Positions 1-10,598 of a DNA stretch of 64,000 nucleotides are shown one piece after another. Below the pieces are notes generated by a model, which did no database searches, was not told where the DNA came from, and worked only from the letters and a program-made list of their open reading frames with translations. The translations under genes and the position numbers were made by a program. This stretch comes from Pinus tabuliformis (lineage: Eukaryota; Streptophyta; Pinopsida; Pinales; Pinaceae): positions 1,671,492,012 to 1,671,556,011 of the forward strand of contig CM062816.1 of assembly GCA_031772625.1 (NCBI GenBank), given 5' to 3'. Positions within the stretch are counted from its first letter, which is position 1. Every line of letters starts with the position of its first letter.

Positions 1-459
1 CTGGATTCCAAAGTTTAAAATGTCGGTCGTCGAGTAAATTTCAGTTTTGCTTTTGCCATCAAATACAATAAAATGGTATGCACCCTTCCCAGTGTTTCCT
101 TCCCACATATATCACATTCGCTGATTCAGATAAACATTCATACTCATCGAGTTATATATATGAAATCCATGTGCATTGATGCCCTTAAAGCCGTAATAAT
201 ATGCATGCATGCCCGTAAATAAATGTATACAATAGAGCATCCACGTTATGAATCAAGCAAAGTTCTATATGAACATGGTCAATCCTACGCAAACAGGCGA
301 ACTAGAAGAAATCACTGAAGATTGTTTATGGGTTTACACGTACATAGTTATTTTGTAGATATTATGAGATAGAGGAAATAATTACAGGGAAAAAAACCCT
401 TTTAAGCCTTAGACCTAAAAATCGCCTTAAACCCTAAACCCACAGCAAATCCATACCTT
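1..459. other. AT-rich DNA, no gene recognised
   Basis: No coding region or structured repeat is visible. Near 426-440 there are about two copies of a CCCTAAA-like motif, too few to be an interstitial telomere tract. The right part could be LTR sequence if the copia-like fragment that follows is real. Confidence 0.4.
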
Positions 460-980
460 GTGTGGCGACTGAATGATATCATGTACTCTGTGGCATCTTC
501 GCGGGGTCAGAGGAGAGGTGGGTACTGTGAAACCCCTAGATTGAACAAAAGCCTTTCGCAAAAAACCCGTTATAGCTCTGGAAGTGTTCATGGTGCCAGA
601 GTTATATTCTTAAAAGAAGTAGAAGCCTTGGTTTTCGGGATACGAAGCCTTCTGCCAGATTCACAGCTCGAACTCCAACTGGATGATAAATGTCTGGCAG
701 TAATGCAGGTGAAAAAGCTTCTGATTCAAATTGATTAATTAATTTCAGCTAATTCCACCCTTGCTTCTGCTGGATCAACTGCATAAACAAGAGGTAGTAC
801 TTCTGCTATTGCCTTTTCTACTGCCAATGTGGGCTGATCAACTGGTTAAACTTTATAAATCCCTCCCCAGCTATATACGTAATATGAAATATTGTAAGAA
901 CCCAAGAGGTATTCCTCGCTATAGATACCCGTGGAACCCTAAATTGCTCTTTGGCTGTACAGGGATTATAGAAAATTAGA
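460..980 (+). mobile_element. possible 5' fragment of a Ty1/copia-like element (leader and gag start)
   Basis: A stretch at 590-602 (TGGTGCCAGAGTT) resembles the plant Met-tRNA primer site, as expected just inside a 5' LTR. About 90 bases on, an ATG at 691 opens a short Ser/Gly/Ala-rich peptide (begins MSGSNAGEK). A further Ser/Thr/Ala-rich piece follows at about 748-835, broken by stops. This is the layout of a copia leader plus gag N-terminus. A 92-codon frame from 460 (GTG start) spans the same DNA and matches no family I know. No LTR pair, gag core or pol is visible, so this is a weak, structure-only call; a decayed host exon is the alternative. Confidence 0.25.
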
Positions 981-1687
981 ATGAACACCTCAGGGCTGAG
1001 AGCCGAACCATGAAGCTATCCTAGAGACCTATCGAGAAGGTTCTAGTAAAAAAATTATTGACCATTCACGTTCTGGAGGTTTTGCATCTTCTGACTATTC
1101 TCGGTGTTTTCAATGATATTTGTGAAGGAATAGCACGAAACTTGTGGACAAAGTAAAAGAGTAGTTTAGTGGCTTTTCAATTTATATTTATGAATAGCAA
1201 GAAATTTCCTTCGATGAGATCCATTGTGGTTTAGTGGTAGATTTGAGCTTTTAAGTAGATAAGTTTGAATGAGTAAATTTCCAAATATTTTAAATAAACA
1301 ATAATTAATATATTATAAAATATAAAAATAAGATTAATGTAATGTTAAAATAAAATTAAAACTTTTTATATTGGGTTAAGAATTCATTTATTGGGAATAA
1401 AGAAATAGGTTAACCATTCAAGATTCCTAGGCATCACTTCTTTATGGATCACCAACACTGTTGGTTTGACAAGTGAGTTATGATAGATTTTTTCACTATT
1501 TAAAATAAAATTATCAACATGGATAAGTAATGTTCATAGTTTCTTTATTGAGAGTACAATTTTAAATTTAATAAATATACAGAGAGGTTAAAAAATATAA
1601 AAACACTTACAAAAATTACATATTTACTAGTGTACTTATATAAATTAATTGGTTGATAAATGTAGATAACAAGAAATTTTATGGTAG
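981..1687. other. AT-rich DNA, nothing recognised
   Basis: No coding potential or repeat structure. A weak tRNA-like box A (near 1221-1235) has no convincing partner. Confidence 0.4.
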
Positions 1688-2012
1688 CCCCAAGGGATAG
1701 CTCAAATGGTTGAGTTTTCGTTACTAAGTCCCTTGCCAATTGGGAGGTCATGAGGTCAAATCTCTTCGACACCCTTTGGGTTAGGCCTAACCAGATAAGT
1801 TTATGGGTCCCTTCAGGTGGATTTGCGAGGATTATTACCCATGGATGTAGCCCTTCAGGTGGATTTGTGAGGATTATTACCCTATGGGTCCCTTCAGGTT
1901 TATTTGTGAGGATTATTACCCGTGGATGTAGCCCTTCAGGTGGATTCGCAAGGATTATTACCCATGGATGTAGCAACCACTCAATGACTGTGAACCACAA
2001 TTGAAAAAAAAT
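1688..2012 (+). mobile_element. tRNA-derived SINE (copy 1) with internally expanded body
   Basis: The head has a pol III box A (TAGCTCAAATGG, 1698-1709) and a box B (GGTCAAATCTC, 1754-1764) at tRNA spacing. The 3' end has the family signature GTGAACCACA followed by an A-rich tail at 1991-2012. The same head-to-tail plan recurs at 37934-38151, 38152-38367 and 56881-57090. In this copy the body contains four tandem units of 39-42 bases (starting near 1809, 1851, 1890 and 1932), each built on CCCTTCAGGTGGATTTG and GGATTATTACCC. Other copies lack this expansion. Open frames of 84 and 151 codons here are by-products of the repeat. Confidence 0.75.
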
Positions 2013-2039
2013 ATGGTGAAAAGGTCACCAAACCCATGG

Positions 2040-2520
2040 ACAAAGATTCAATCATGCTGGTTTGTGTGGTCCATGGCCGGTGTGGTCCACGGCGGGTGTG
2101 ATCCCTGTGTGATTTTTACGGCTTAGATGCCTTTGGGTCACTCAAAGCACAGGTTATGCACGCTGGTTCATGGCGGGTGTGATCCCTGTGTGATTTTTAC
2201 GGCTTAGACGGCTTAGATGCCTTTGGGTCACTCAAAGCACAGGTTATGCATGCTGGTCCATGGCGGGTGTGATCCCTGTGTGATTTTTACGGCTTAGATA
2301 CCTTTGGGTCACTCAAAGCACAGGTTAGGCATGCTAATCATTAGATGCCTTTGGGTCACTCAAAACATAGGTTATGCATGCTAATCATCACAGGACTCAT
2401 TTTACGGCTTAGATGCCTTTGGGTCACTAAAAGCACAGGTTAGGCATGCTAATCATTAGATGTCTTTGGGTCACTCAAAGCACAGGTTATGCATGCTAAT
2501 CATCACAGGACTCACATTAC
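2040..2520. repeat. irregular tandem array around TTTGGGTCACTCAAAGCAC
   Basis: Six copies of a core (CTTTGGGTCACTCAAAGCAC then AGGTTATGCATGCT) begin near 2130, 2221, 2302, 2349, 2417 and 2463. Spacing alternates between long (80-90, 68) and short (47) units. Long units also carry GGCGGGTGTGATCCCTGTG and TTTTTACGGCTTAGA, so the array mixes two unit types. No coding function is suggested. Confidence 0.85.
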
Positions 2521-2787
2521 CTAACCTAAAAATGAGTTACCAAAATTTTAAAAAACCATTAAAATTAATTAAACCATATTTTTTTTAAATAATTATTTTA
2601 GTAATTATAAAAACAATTAATATATGAGTAAACATATATACATTTGAAAAGAATAACATGTTTTTAACCATGAAGATTCATCCTCGTTTTATCATGGATA
2701 TTTTTAACATGTAAATAATTTTTTTTAGAATATCATGATTTATTGTGTCTCTCTCCAAGTTAGTATGATAGAGGTATTTGTACCAAT
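2521..2787. other. AT-rich flank of the nested retroelements
   Basis: No gene. This is the left flank of element A. The hexamer TGTACC at 2779-2784 recurs at 16937-16942 just beyond the other end of A and may be a decayed target-site duplication. Confidence 0.4.
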
Positions 2788-2868
2788 TGAAAAAACTTAT
2801 CACTCCTTAAATTAATCAAATAATGTTACATATAAATACATGTGGTGTTGTCTCAAGATAGGTAGGCT
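2788..2868 (-). repeat. Element A left (3') LTR, part 1
   Basis: These 81 bases join with 13747-13897 to make a 232-bp LTR matching 16703-16934. Element B interrupts it, with AGGCT duplicated at 2864-2868 and 13742-13746. Confidence 0.8.
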
Positions 2869-3778
2869 TGTTGAAATATGGCAACAAGAATATTCCAATT
2901 TAATTTGTCCTTGAATTAAATTGTGAATTAAAATCGAATTTAGTCTTAACAGCTACCTGGAAATAATTAATTTATTTATTTTAAATTAATTAGTTGGAGA
3001 AATTCAAGTTAGAAGTCTTTATGAAGTCGTACAAGAGTTATCCCTTAAATTAAGGAGATAAGATTGAGTTATATTTGAGTTGTAATTAGTTAACTTAGTT
3101 TACTGAGTTAAGTCCAGTTAAATTAGTTCCAAACTATTTGAAACTAATGGTGAGTTAACAGTCAATTGATGCATGCATGCACTCAACTAGTGCTACTCCA
3201 ATTAACTGAAGATTCCCTCATCAGAAACTCATGCATGTCTATTCTGAGAAAGACCCAGTTGAGTTAAATGTCAAGGACAGTGTACTATCAGTTGCATGTG
3301 TTTTCTCAAAGAGAAAACTCATGCATGCTGTCAAGGATTTAATCCTTGAGGATTGCGCAGTTTTGGAAGGTTATCATCCACTTGGTAATGAGGTTTTCCA
3401 CTTGGTTGAAGGTGAATCATCCACAAGGAGCAGTGCAAGGAAATAGGAGCTTGGAGGGCGGAGAGGAAGGCTGGAGAGAAGCCAAGATTGCCTGTGAGCA
3501 TCTGTGAGGATTGTACTGATAGCTGGCTAGTTGTGAGAGCTAAGGCTTTGTATAATTCCTATGTATTTCCACCTGTATGATAATACAGTAGTGTGGGGTT
3601 TTTAGCTGAGGCTTTCCCAAAGTATTTTCATGTGTATTGTGCCATTGATTCTTCTTCTTCTAGTTATATTGTTAAGCTCGATCTTTAAGCTTCTGCAAAT
3701 TGATAGTAGAAGTAGGTTATAGTATTCTGCTTTGATTTATATTGCATTATCGGGTTAACCTACATCAGATTTTCTACA
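2869..3778 (+). repeat. Element B 5' LTR
   Basis: 910 bp, TG...CA, aligned with 12828-13741. It contains a 71-codon ORF (3231-3446) also open in the 3' LTR. A TTTGTATAATTCCTATG stretch near 3548 and the AATACAG region near 3583 are candidate promoter or RNA-end signals. Confidence 0.92.
3231..3446 (+). CDS. 71-codon ORF inside the element B 5' LTR, unknown function
   Basis: Open from ATG to TAG, with a twin at 13192-13407 in the 3' LTR. The predicted protein is acidic to neutral and has no transmembrane or signal segment that I can see. It begins MHVYSEKDPVELNVKD and contains LILEDCAVLEGYHPL. I do not recognise a family; the composition looks like real protein rather than a chance frame. The two copies differ at eight or nine residues, nearly all conservative exchanges caused by G in this copy against A in the other. 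It may be a captured host exon, an element-encoded accessory ORF, or chance. Confidence 0.35.
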   Translation: MHVYSEKDPVELNVKDSVLSVACVFSKRKLMHAVKDLILEDCAVLEGYHPLGNEVFHLVEGESSTRSSARK

Positions 3779-3790
3779 TGGTATCAGAGC
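3779..3790 (+). other. Element B primer binding site
   Basis: TGGTATCAGAGC lies directly after the 5' LTR and is complementary to the 3' end of plant initiator Met-tRNA. A near copy (TGGTATCGGAGC) lies at about 3814-3825, which suggests a local duplication of the primer region. Confidence 0.9.
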
Positions 3791-3858
3791 TGGATTTGTA
3801 GAAATTTTCTACATGGTATCGGAGCTGTGAACAGTATACTGAGAAGAGAATTCGAAGT

Positions 3859-4570
3859 TTGAAGTTCGAGGTTGCAGGTGCAAATCGAATTCATATCATA
3901 CTTCAAAGTTGGCCAATGTCGTTCTATGGCTTGAGACTCGAGTATGCCCTGAAAGGTAGCTCAAATTACATAACATGGAAAGATAGAATGGAGGTTGTAT
4001 TAGAAGACAATGGCTTGAAGGAATTCATTGATCAAGAAATCCCAAAGCCAACTTCAACTAATGCACAATAGTTGGCTGAGTGGAAGAAGTGTGTGGCGAA
4101 GGCGACACGAATAATCCTTGAGGGAGTTCGAGACCATATTGTCTCGAGTCTCCATGGGAAGGATACTCCATTTTCAATGTGGAAGACATTGAAGGACCTC
4201 TACCAGAACAATAGTGACCAGAGGAAATTGGCGCTCAAGGATAAGCTTCGAAGAATCAAGATGGAGAAGGGCGATACTATTTCCACATATCTGGACAAGC
4301 TCACCACCTGTAGAGATGAGCTTGGAAGTGTGGGAATAACTATTGACAATGATGATATGGTGAGCCTCGCTCTCCTTGGCCTTCCAAAGAGTTGGAATAG
4401 CTACCAGGACTCTGTGAATAGAAGGGAGAAACTACCAGATTGGGAATGACTGTGGTCGGATCTCATGCAGGAGGAGATCAGGAGGAGCACATGAGATGGT
4501 TCTTCATCCAAGAATAATGATGAAGAAAATCTGGCCTTAGCAAGTAAGGCAAGGAAAGGGAAGGAAGTCC
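3859..4570 (+). pseudogene. Element B gag (copia UBN2-type), broken
   Basis: Translation from 3859 gives a copia gag pattern: an NYITWKDRM motif, a helical core through DKLRRIKMEKGDTI and LDKL near 4245-4310, and LALLGLPKSWNSY near 4369-4401. An in-frame TAG at 4069-4071 and a TGA at 4447-4449 interrupt it. After 4450 the frame gives a recognisable tail (LWSDLMQEEIRR) and then a basic Lys-rich segment. The CCHC zinc knuckle expected between gag and protease is absent, presumably lost in a small deletion near 4560-4600. In an intact element this protein forms the cytoplasmic particle that packages element RNA. Confidence 0.85.
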
Positions 4571-4582
4571 AAGAAGGGGTCC

Positions 4583-5091
4583 TTGGAAGGATCGGAAGGT
4601 GAGGCATTAGCCTCTCAGTTCGAAATGGACTTTACCCTCATCGCATGCATGGTGTCATCGATGATGGGTTGTGTCTGGTATCTTGACAGTGGAGCCTCAT
4701 TCCACATGACCAGTGATAAAAATTTATTCAATGCCTTGGAGGAGATGCGCATAGAGATGGGTGACGACGGAAGGTATGGTGTTTTAGGAGTGGGCACGAT
4801 TGCTTTTCAGAGGGAGCATGGAACTCCTCTCACCTTGACAGATGTGATGTATGTGCCTGGACTGAAGAAGAACTTGGTATCGGTCGCAATGTTGGAGGAC
4901 AAAGGCTACGATGTTGTCTTCAGTAAAGGAAAGGTGTTCCTAAGACACATAGCCACAAATCAGATCAAGAGGATAGGGGTTCGAGTGAAGAATCTCTATA
5001 AACTAGAGGTAGATGATTGTGTAGCATTGAGTACGAAAGTAGAATTGGTGCAAATCCAAGACATTGGCGAGTTGTGGCACAGGCGGTTGGG
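4583..5091 (+). pseudogene. Element B aspartic protease and start of the integrase pre-domain
   Basis: The frame from 4583 contains WYLDSGASFHMTSD with catalytic Asp at about residue 35, the retropepsin motif of copia elements. It continues through LTDVMYVPGLKKNLVSV near 4837-4890 into the GAG-pre-integrase zinc domain (LWHRRLG near 5071). There it is cut at 5091 by element C and resumes at 11356. The apparent extension to 5191 is element C's LTR. It is in a different frame from gag, so at least one frameshift separates them. Confidence 0.88.
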
Positions 5092-5712
5092 TGATCCAGA
5101 TTTAAACAAGAATGTAACAAATTACAAAGATAACCGTAAACACAAAGATGCAGCAGAAATAATACTTCATTTCATTAATGTAAAACACTGAGATATGCTT
5201 ACAAACAGAAAATGGAAATAAACAGCTAGGGCGATGGTAGCTTATCTTTGAGAAGAGATGTGGTGGCTACATGCCTCTGAACTGTGTTACAATGAGGCTC
5301 GAAGGCCTATTTATTGTTGAGAAACAATGGAAAACCCTAAACATCCAAAAACCTAACCCTAGAAGATGAAACGCCAAACTGTGGGCCCCGTTTGGGTAAA
5401 TTGGTACATCAACTTCTCGGGGTCGTAACTTTGGCATACGATCTCCATTTGACGCGTACAATATCTCGTTAGAAATATCTATCTGAGAAATACAACTTTG
5501 GGAAGAGAAACATCCGTCCATGGATCGATGTTGCTCCCAGTTTTCCCAAAAAACGTCATTTAGGGCCTCAAAACGGCTTCGGAAGTTCAGGACTCGAAAA
5601 ACTGCTAAAAATAGTAAACTGTGCTACACTTAAGGAAACTGAAAAGCTGAAAGAAACATTGGTGGGTTTCCAAGTGGACTTGGCAGGTGGCCACCAATAT
5701 CCACCTGGATCA
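5092..5712 (-). repeat. Element C 3' LTR (left on plus strand)
   Basis: 621 bp, direct repeat of 10729-11350. The interior side (5713-5730, minus strand TAAGGGGGGATGAA) supplies the polypurine tract. Confidence 0.93.
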
Positions 5713-5723
5713 TTCATCCCCCC

Positions 5724-6116
5724 TTAGGAAGCAATGGTCCCCATTGCGTTGAGCTCCTCTATGAGATGAGGAAACTTCTGCTGAACTTGGTCCTTGGTAA
5801 GCCACTTACCTTGGTGAAGGAGTTGGCCTGCTTTGACAACTCGATACAGTTGGATATTCTGTTGGCGAGTGTGCTTGATCTCTGTGTCCATGATCCGATC
5901 AGTTGCAGCTTGTTCCATGCAATCTGGATTTAACTCTGTGGGTGTGAGTTGTTCTGCAATGTCGGATGTGTCTAGTAATGGTGGAAAGTATGGATGAAGG
6001 CGGTCCACATTGAACAATGGGTGCAGGCCAAGGAATGGGGGAATGTTGAGCTCAAATGCATCGTCTCCCGCAGCCTTGGTAATGGTGTAAGGACCATATC
6101 GGAGTGGTCTGAGTTT
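5724..6116 (-). pseudogene. Element C integrase C-terminal segment
   Basis: Minus-strand frame from 6017 to 5724 gives MFNVDRLHPYFPPLLDTSD and a tail (YRVVKAGQLLHQGKWLTKD) that occupies the place of a chromodomain. I cannot see a full aromatic cage, so it may be a degenerate or non-chromodomain tail. It follows the integrase core out of frame. The stop lies just before the polypurine tract. Confidence 0.75.
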
Positions 6117-6593
6117 CTAATAGGCTCCGGTAAAGCGTTCCTTTTGCAAATGCAACCAGACTTTGTCGCCCACTTGAAACTTGTGTGGCACCCGATGTTG
6201 ATCATGTCGTTGCTTGTACTTGGCATTTGATTTCTCCAAAATGTCATGGACCTGTTGGCGAATATGTTGGATGTGTTCAATGAAGTTGTTTGCCTTATCT
6301 ATTTCGGACTGGACATGAGCTGAATCTGCATGAGTCGCTGCAAGTGGCATGGCCACATCAATGGGACATAGTGGCTGGAATCCCAAGCCCACCTGAAAAG
6401 GGCTATGGCCAGTCGAGCTGTGGAGAGCCTGGTTGTAGCTGTGCTGAACACAAGGAAGGCTCTCGTCCCATGTGTGTGGATGCTTTGAGTTGTACATGCG
6501 TAAAATGTGTACAATCATCCTGTTGACAACCTTTGTCTGGCCATTAGTTTGAGGATGGAAGGTTGTGGACTTAGTGAGTTTGGTGTTCAACAT
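6117..6593 (-). pseudogene. Element C integrase, catalytic C half and following region
   Basis: Frame contains STTFHPQTNGQTKVVNRM. The catalytic Glu normally in GQTExVN is Lys here, so even a repaired frame would lack the DDE triad. Downstream come SYNQALHSSTGHSPFQVG and KFQVGDKVWLHLQKERFTG, typical of gypsy integrase C-terminal regions. Confidence 0.88.
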
Positions 6594-7193
6594 CGACCAG
6601 GGACTAGACCAAAATGTACTAAGGAACCTGTTGTCCCGATCTGAGATGATAGACTATGGGATCCAAAAGTGTACCCACACTCGTTCAAAGAAGAGTTTAG
6701 CAGTGGCTTCTGTTGTGATATTCTTCTTGCAGGCCGCCATAATGGCCATCTTCGAGAACTTGTCGACGACCACAAAAACACAGTCGTTTCCATGCTTAGT
6801 GGATGGAAGGCCTGACATGTAATCCATGGAGATGGATTCCCAAGGTCGATTAGGGGTAGGCAGAGGCGTATAGAGGCCTTGCTTCTTGACGATCGATTTG
6901 GCAATGGCGCAGGCAATGCATGATCTGATGTACTTCCCGACATCCTGTCGAAGATTCGGCCAATAGAAATACTTCTGCAGTACTCCCATAGTTTTCTCGA
7001 CCCCGAAATACCCAGCAGCCCGATTGTAGTGTACTTCCCAAATCATCTTGGCACGCTTGCTTGAAGGAACACAAAGGTGACCCAGGTGGCATAACAAGGC
7101 ATCCTGGACGTGAAAATCTGGAACATGTGACCCTCCAAGAGTGTCTGGTATGTGTGGCCAAATTCTAGGTCGCTTTTGTAGAGAAGTGGCCAA
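6594..7193 (-). pseudogene. Element C integrase N half (zinc domain and first Asp)
   Basis: Minus-strand frame contains VHYNRAAGYFGVEKT, then YWPNLRQDVGKYIRSCIACA, the HHCC zinc domain with its second His replaced by Tyr. SISMDYMSGLP follows, with the first catalytic Asp, then VFVVVDKFSKMA. The frame breaks before the second catalytic Asp and resumes in 6117-6593. Confidence 0.88.
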
Positions 7194-7849
7194 TTAGAAG
7201 TCTCATGCCCACAAGAGTTGAGCATGGTGGTTAATGATATGATCAGTGGTAGACTGAGGCAATCTGCAACATTATTGGTGTTGCCCTTCTTATAATTGAT
7301 ATTCAAATGGAACTGTTGCAGGTATGTGGACCACTTCTGATGGCGATCATTCTGTAATTTCCCTTGGGTCTGTATGAACTGGAGGGGTCGGTGGTCTGTG
7401 TGGATGACCGTTTCCTTCCCCAAAATGTAATGTTTCCATTATCGGCAGGTCTGCACAAGGAACACAAAGGTGACCCAGGTGGCATAATAGGGCATCCTAG
7501 ACGTGAAAATCTGGAACATACCGACCCTCCAAGAGTGTCTGATATGTGTGGCCGAATTCTAGGTCGCTTTTGTAGAGAAGTGGCCAATCAGAAGTCTCGT
7601 GCCCACAAGAGTTGAGCACGGTGGTTAATGATATGATCGGTGGTCGACTGAGGCAATCTGCAACATTATTGATGTTGCCCTTCTTATACTTGATATTCAA
7701 ATGGAACTGTTGCAGCTATGTGGACCACTTCTGATGGCGATCATTCTGCAATTTCCCTTGGGTCTGTATGAACTGGAGGGGTCGGTGGTTTGTGTGGATG
7801 ACCGTTTCCTTCCCCAAAATGTAATGTTTCCATTGTCGGCAGGCCTGCA
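7064..7849 (-). repeat. 393-bp tandem duplication inside element C pol
   Basis: Units 7064-7456 and 7457-7849 align end to end, differing by scattered substitutions and one base in length. Each contains the end of RNase H (HRPLQFIQTQGKLQND), the linker NNVADCLS, and the start of the region before integrase. RNase H thus reads into a second copy of its own tail. The divergence between units indicates an old event. Confidence 0.9.
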
Positions 7850-8327
7850 CAATGGAATACATCTCTTTGTCATAAGTGGGATACTTCCAGACTGTGTCTG
7901 AAAGTGTCTCATTGTGATATGCCACTGGATGCTCGTGTTGAGTAAGGACTGCCCCAATAGCATAGTCAGAGGCATCTGTCTCGACCTCAAATGGTTGTTG
8001 CAAGTCTGGCAATGCAAGCACTGGTGCCGAGCAGAGGTGATCTTTCAACTCTGTGAATGCCTTCTGTTGAGATTCAGACCAAAAGAATTTTGCTTTCGCT
8101 CCTCCCTTGGTGACTTGACTCAAGGGCCAAGTGATATGAGAAAATCCCAACACAAAACTGCGATAGAAGTTGGCAATACCTAGAAAGCTACGAAGCTCTG
8201 TTAGAGTGGTTGGAGAGGCCCGATCCCGAATGACTTGGATCTTGGCTAGATCCACATGCACCCCTTGTTCATCAATAATGTATCCCAGATACTGAACCTG
8301 GGTCGTGCCAAAAGTGCATCTCTCCAA
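7716..8327 (-). pseudogene. Element C reverse transcriptase thumb and RNase H
   Basis: Frame gives VQYLGYIIDEQGVHVDLAKI and LRSFLGIANFYRSFV (RT connection), then FEVETDASDYAIGAVLTQ with the first RNase H Asp and YPTYDKEMYSIVQA with the catalytic Glu, then HTNHRPLQF. It ends in the duplicated region. In an intact element this part removes RNA from the RNA-DNA hybrid. Confidence 0.92.
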
Positions 8328-8369
8328 ATTGGCACATAACTTGTGTTGCCGAAGTGTTTGGAGAACCTG

Positions 8370-8760
8370 TCAGATATGGTAGAGGTGCTCTTCCCAACTA
8401 TGGCTGAAGATGAGGATGTCATCCAAGTATATCACTATAAATGAGTTGGTGAATGGTCGCAAGACGTCATCCATTAGTCTCATGAAGGTTGCAGGAGCAT
8501 TCGTCAATCCGAAAGCCATAACGAACCATTCGAAAAGGCCCTCCTTGGCTTTGAAGGCAGTCTTCCACACATCGAAGGGTTCGATTGGTACCTGGTGATA
8601 TCCTAACTTCAAATCGATCTTGCTGAAATATTTTGCACCCTTCAGTTGGTCCAGGAGGTCATCAATCTGTGGGATCGGGTACCTAGTACGGACATTGATC
8701 TGTTCAACGCTCAATAGTCAATACAGAGATTCCAAGTCCCATCCTTCTTCTATACCAACA
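8370..8760 (-). pseudogene. Element C reverse transcriptase palm
   Basis: Frame contains RTRYPIPQIDDLL, FSKIDLKLGYHQV, FGLTNAPATFMRLMDDVLRP and VIYLDDILIFS; the YLDD Asp pair is the catalytic centre. The N-terminal part (before MSVEQINV) is cut by a stop near 8715, with further RT sequence readable in other frames to about 8830. Confidence 0.92.
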
Positions 8761-8829
8761 TGATCGAGCTCCCATAGGGCGATGCATTCAGACGGATGTG
8801 ACCTTTCTGCAACAGCTCCTGAATCTGCC

Positions 8830-9677
8830 TCTTGATTTCATGTTCTCCAGAATAAAGTGTCGATAGATTGGTCCATGGGCAGCGGCGCACTTGGGGTCAG
8901 ATTGTTGGAGTGCTTGACCTGACAGTGCAGAGGAACCCCTGTGGGGGAGGTGAATATGTCCTCTTACTCCTCCACGACCTTGTCCATCTATAGTTGTCGT
9001 GTGGAGGGGCCCTGTCTGGAGGTCATGGCCACCGTCTTCTTCTTTCCTTGAGGGCATATCATCAGGAAAACAATTTTCCCGGTTTTGGAAATGAGCTTAC
9101 TGCGTTGTTTTATAGTAACCAAAGAGATGGCGGTAGGCGGTGCTACCTCCGGTATCCTGTAAAACTTATTTCCCAAAGTAATAATAACATCATGGGGCCT
9201 TGATTCATACACAACATGTCGCTTCCACAAGTATGGTTGTCCTAATAATACATCACAAACTTCAAGGGGAGCAATGTCACACAATACCTCATCTGTGAAG
9301 GGCTTGATGTTGTATGGAAGGCGACAATGTTGGCTCACACGAAGATCCTGTCCTTGGTGAAGCCACCCGATGGTGTACGGTTGTGGATGTGCTGTGGTCG
9401 GTAAGCCCAGTCGCTTCACGACCTCTGCCGAAATGAGGTTCTTTTGGCTCCCGCTGTCGACAATGAACTGTAGCGAGGATCCCTTTACCCACGTCTGGGA
9501 GTGGAAGAGATGCTCCACCTCCTCTGGATCTTCGAGTTCCTCCTTCTGGATCTTCGTGGTGGCAATGGTGGCGTTGGGCTCTGCATCAATAATCTGCTTC
9601 CCTTTGTCATTCCCCTTGTTGGGTTCTGACTCAGAGTCGGAACATGCATCTGATTCTGAAACCTTTAGCTCAACCAC
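8830..9677 (-). pseudogene. Element C protease and linker to RT
   Basis: Minus-strand frame 9677-8988 has an acidic Ser-rich start, then SLQFIVDSGSQKNLISAEVVKRLGL with the retropepsin Asp in DSG, and DVLLGQPYLWKRHVVYE, the second conserved block of gypsy proteases. Downstream the frame shifts into the RT N-terminal region. Confidence 0.88.
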
Positions 9678-10103
9678 CAGTGACTGCTTGGCCCGATACT
9701 CACTTGTGTTGTTAGTGGAGCTCTTATGGAACTCACACCATTTTCCCGTGTCCTTTTTCGGCTTTGCGACGTTGTTTTTTGCTTGCAGCTTTGGCGGGTT
9801 GTCTTAGGCCGCCCCGCCTTGGTTTTGTCCTTTGTTCTGCAGTTTGGGGGCACCTTTCCCTTGCTTTGGATTCGCAGATCCAAAGTCTCGCTTCTTCTAT
9901 TTAAACTTTTGCTCAACCTTTACGGCATATCGGTATGCCATGCCGAGCGAGGAGATGTTCAGGAATTCTATTTCTTCCTAGATGTACTTATGCAGACAGC
10001 CGCGGTATTTGAGTATCAAATGCTGCTCTGAATCCTTGATACCCAACTTTGTGCGAAGGGTATGGAAAATATTGGTAAACTCCGGCATGTCTTGGTCCCT
10101 TCC
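9665..10103 (-). pseudogene. Element C gag C-terminal region
   Basis: Lys/Arg/Ser/Thr-rich reading between the gag core and protease, where a nucleocapsid zinc knuckle is expected. I cannot find an intact CCHC motif. An 83-codon basic frame (9665-9916) is the best remnant. Confidence 0.55.
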
Positions 10104-10598
10104 CTACCGCAGCATGGTCCACTTTATGTATTGATCCTCATAGCTTCTGACAAGGTAGTACTGCTCCTTGATGGCCTCTCGGAATGAATTCCAGGTGGGT
10201 GCGGTTGAAAAAAGTGAGCCAGTATTTTCATCCTTCTGTTCGCAGTATGTTTCCCACCAATCCTTGATGTGGGGGGCTGCTTTAGGAAGAGCAAAAATAA
10301 TCTTTTCCCAACTAGAAAAATCATGAACAGAAAAATAACCCTCTAGCAGGTTTAACCATTTAACAATGGCATCTGCGTCTATCTGACCCTCGAATATGGG
10401 GATTTCTAAATTAACTTGTACCTTAAACAATGTGGCATTTCCAAAGTAGCTGTTGGAAGCCAATGCGTCGCCCCTGGGTAGCCGTTGAAGGATCTGGGCA
10501 AATTTTTCCATCATCGCATTCCCTTGTCGCTCGAGGGCTTCTTCGAGCAAGATTTTGATAGGATCTCCTACCCCCTCGTCTTTCTTTTCATCCACCAT
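10104..10598 (-). pseudogene. Element C gag N-terminal and core
   Basis: Frame starts at the ATG at 10598, 130 bases inside the 5' LTR. It contains VNLEIPIFEGQIDADAIVKW and WETYCEQK, then TWNSFREAIKEQYY near the end: the Retrotrans_gag fold with its FxG..DA..W and W..F...ltk signatures. It ends at a premature stop after YIKWTMLR, where intact relatives continue. Confidence 0.9.

Noticed and set aside
426..440. Interstitial telomeric repeat
   Set aside because: Only about two CCCTAAA-like units.
1215..1275. tRNA gene or SINE head (GGTTTAGTGGTAGA, TTTGAATGAG)
   Set aside because: Box A-like word without a convincing box B, acceptor stem or body.
1545..2004. 151- and 84-codon frames over the SINE
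   Set aside because: They translate the SINE's tandem units on both strands; the repetitive peptides have no protein character.
5092..5191. Extension of the element B protease frame beyond 5091
   Set aside because: This is element C's LTR; the target duplication shows the true break at 5091.
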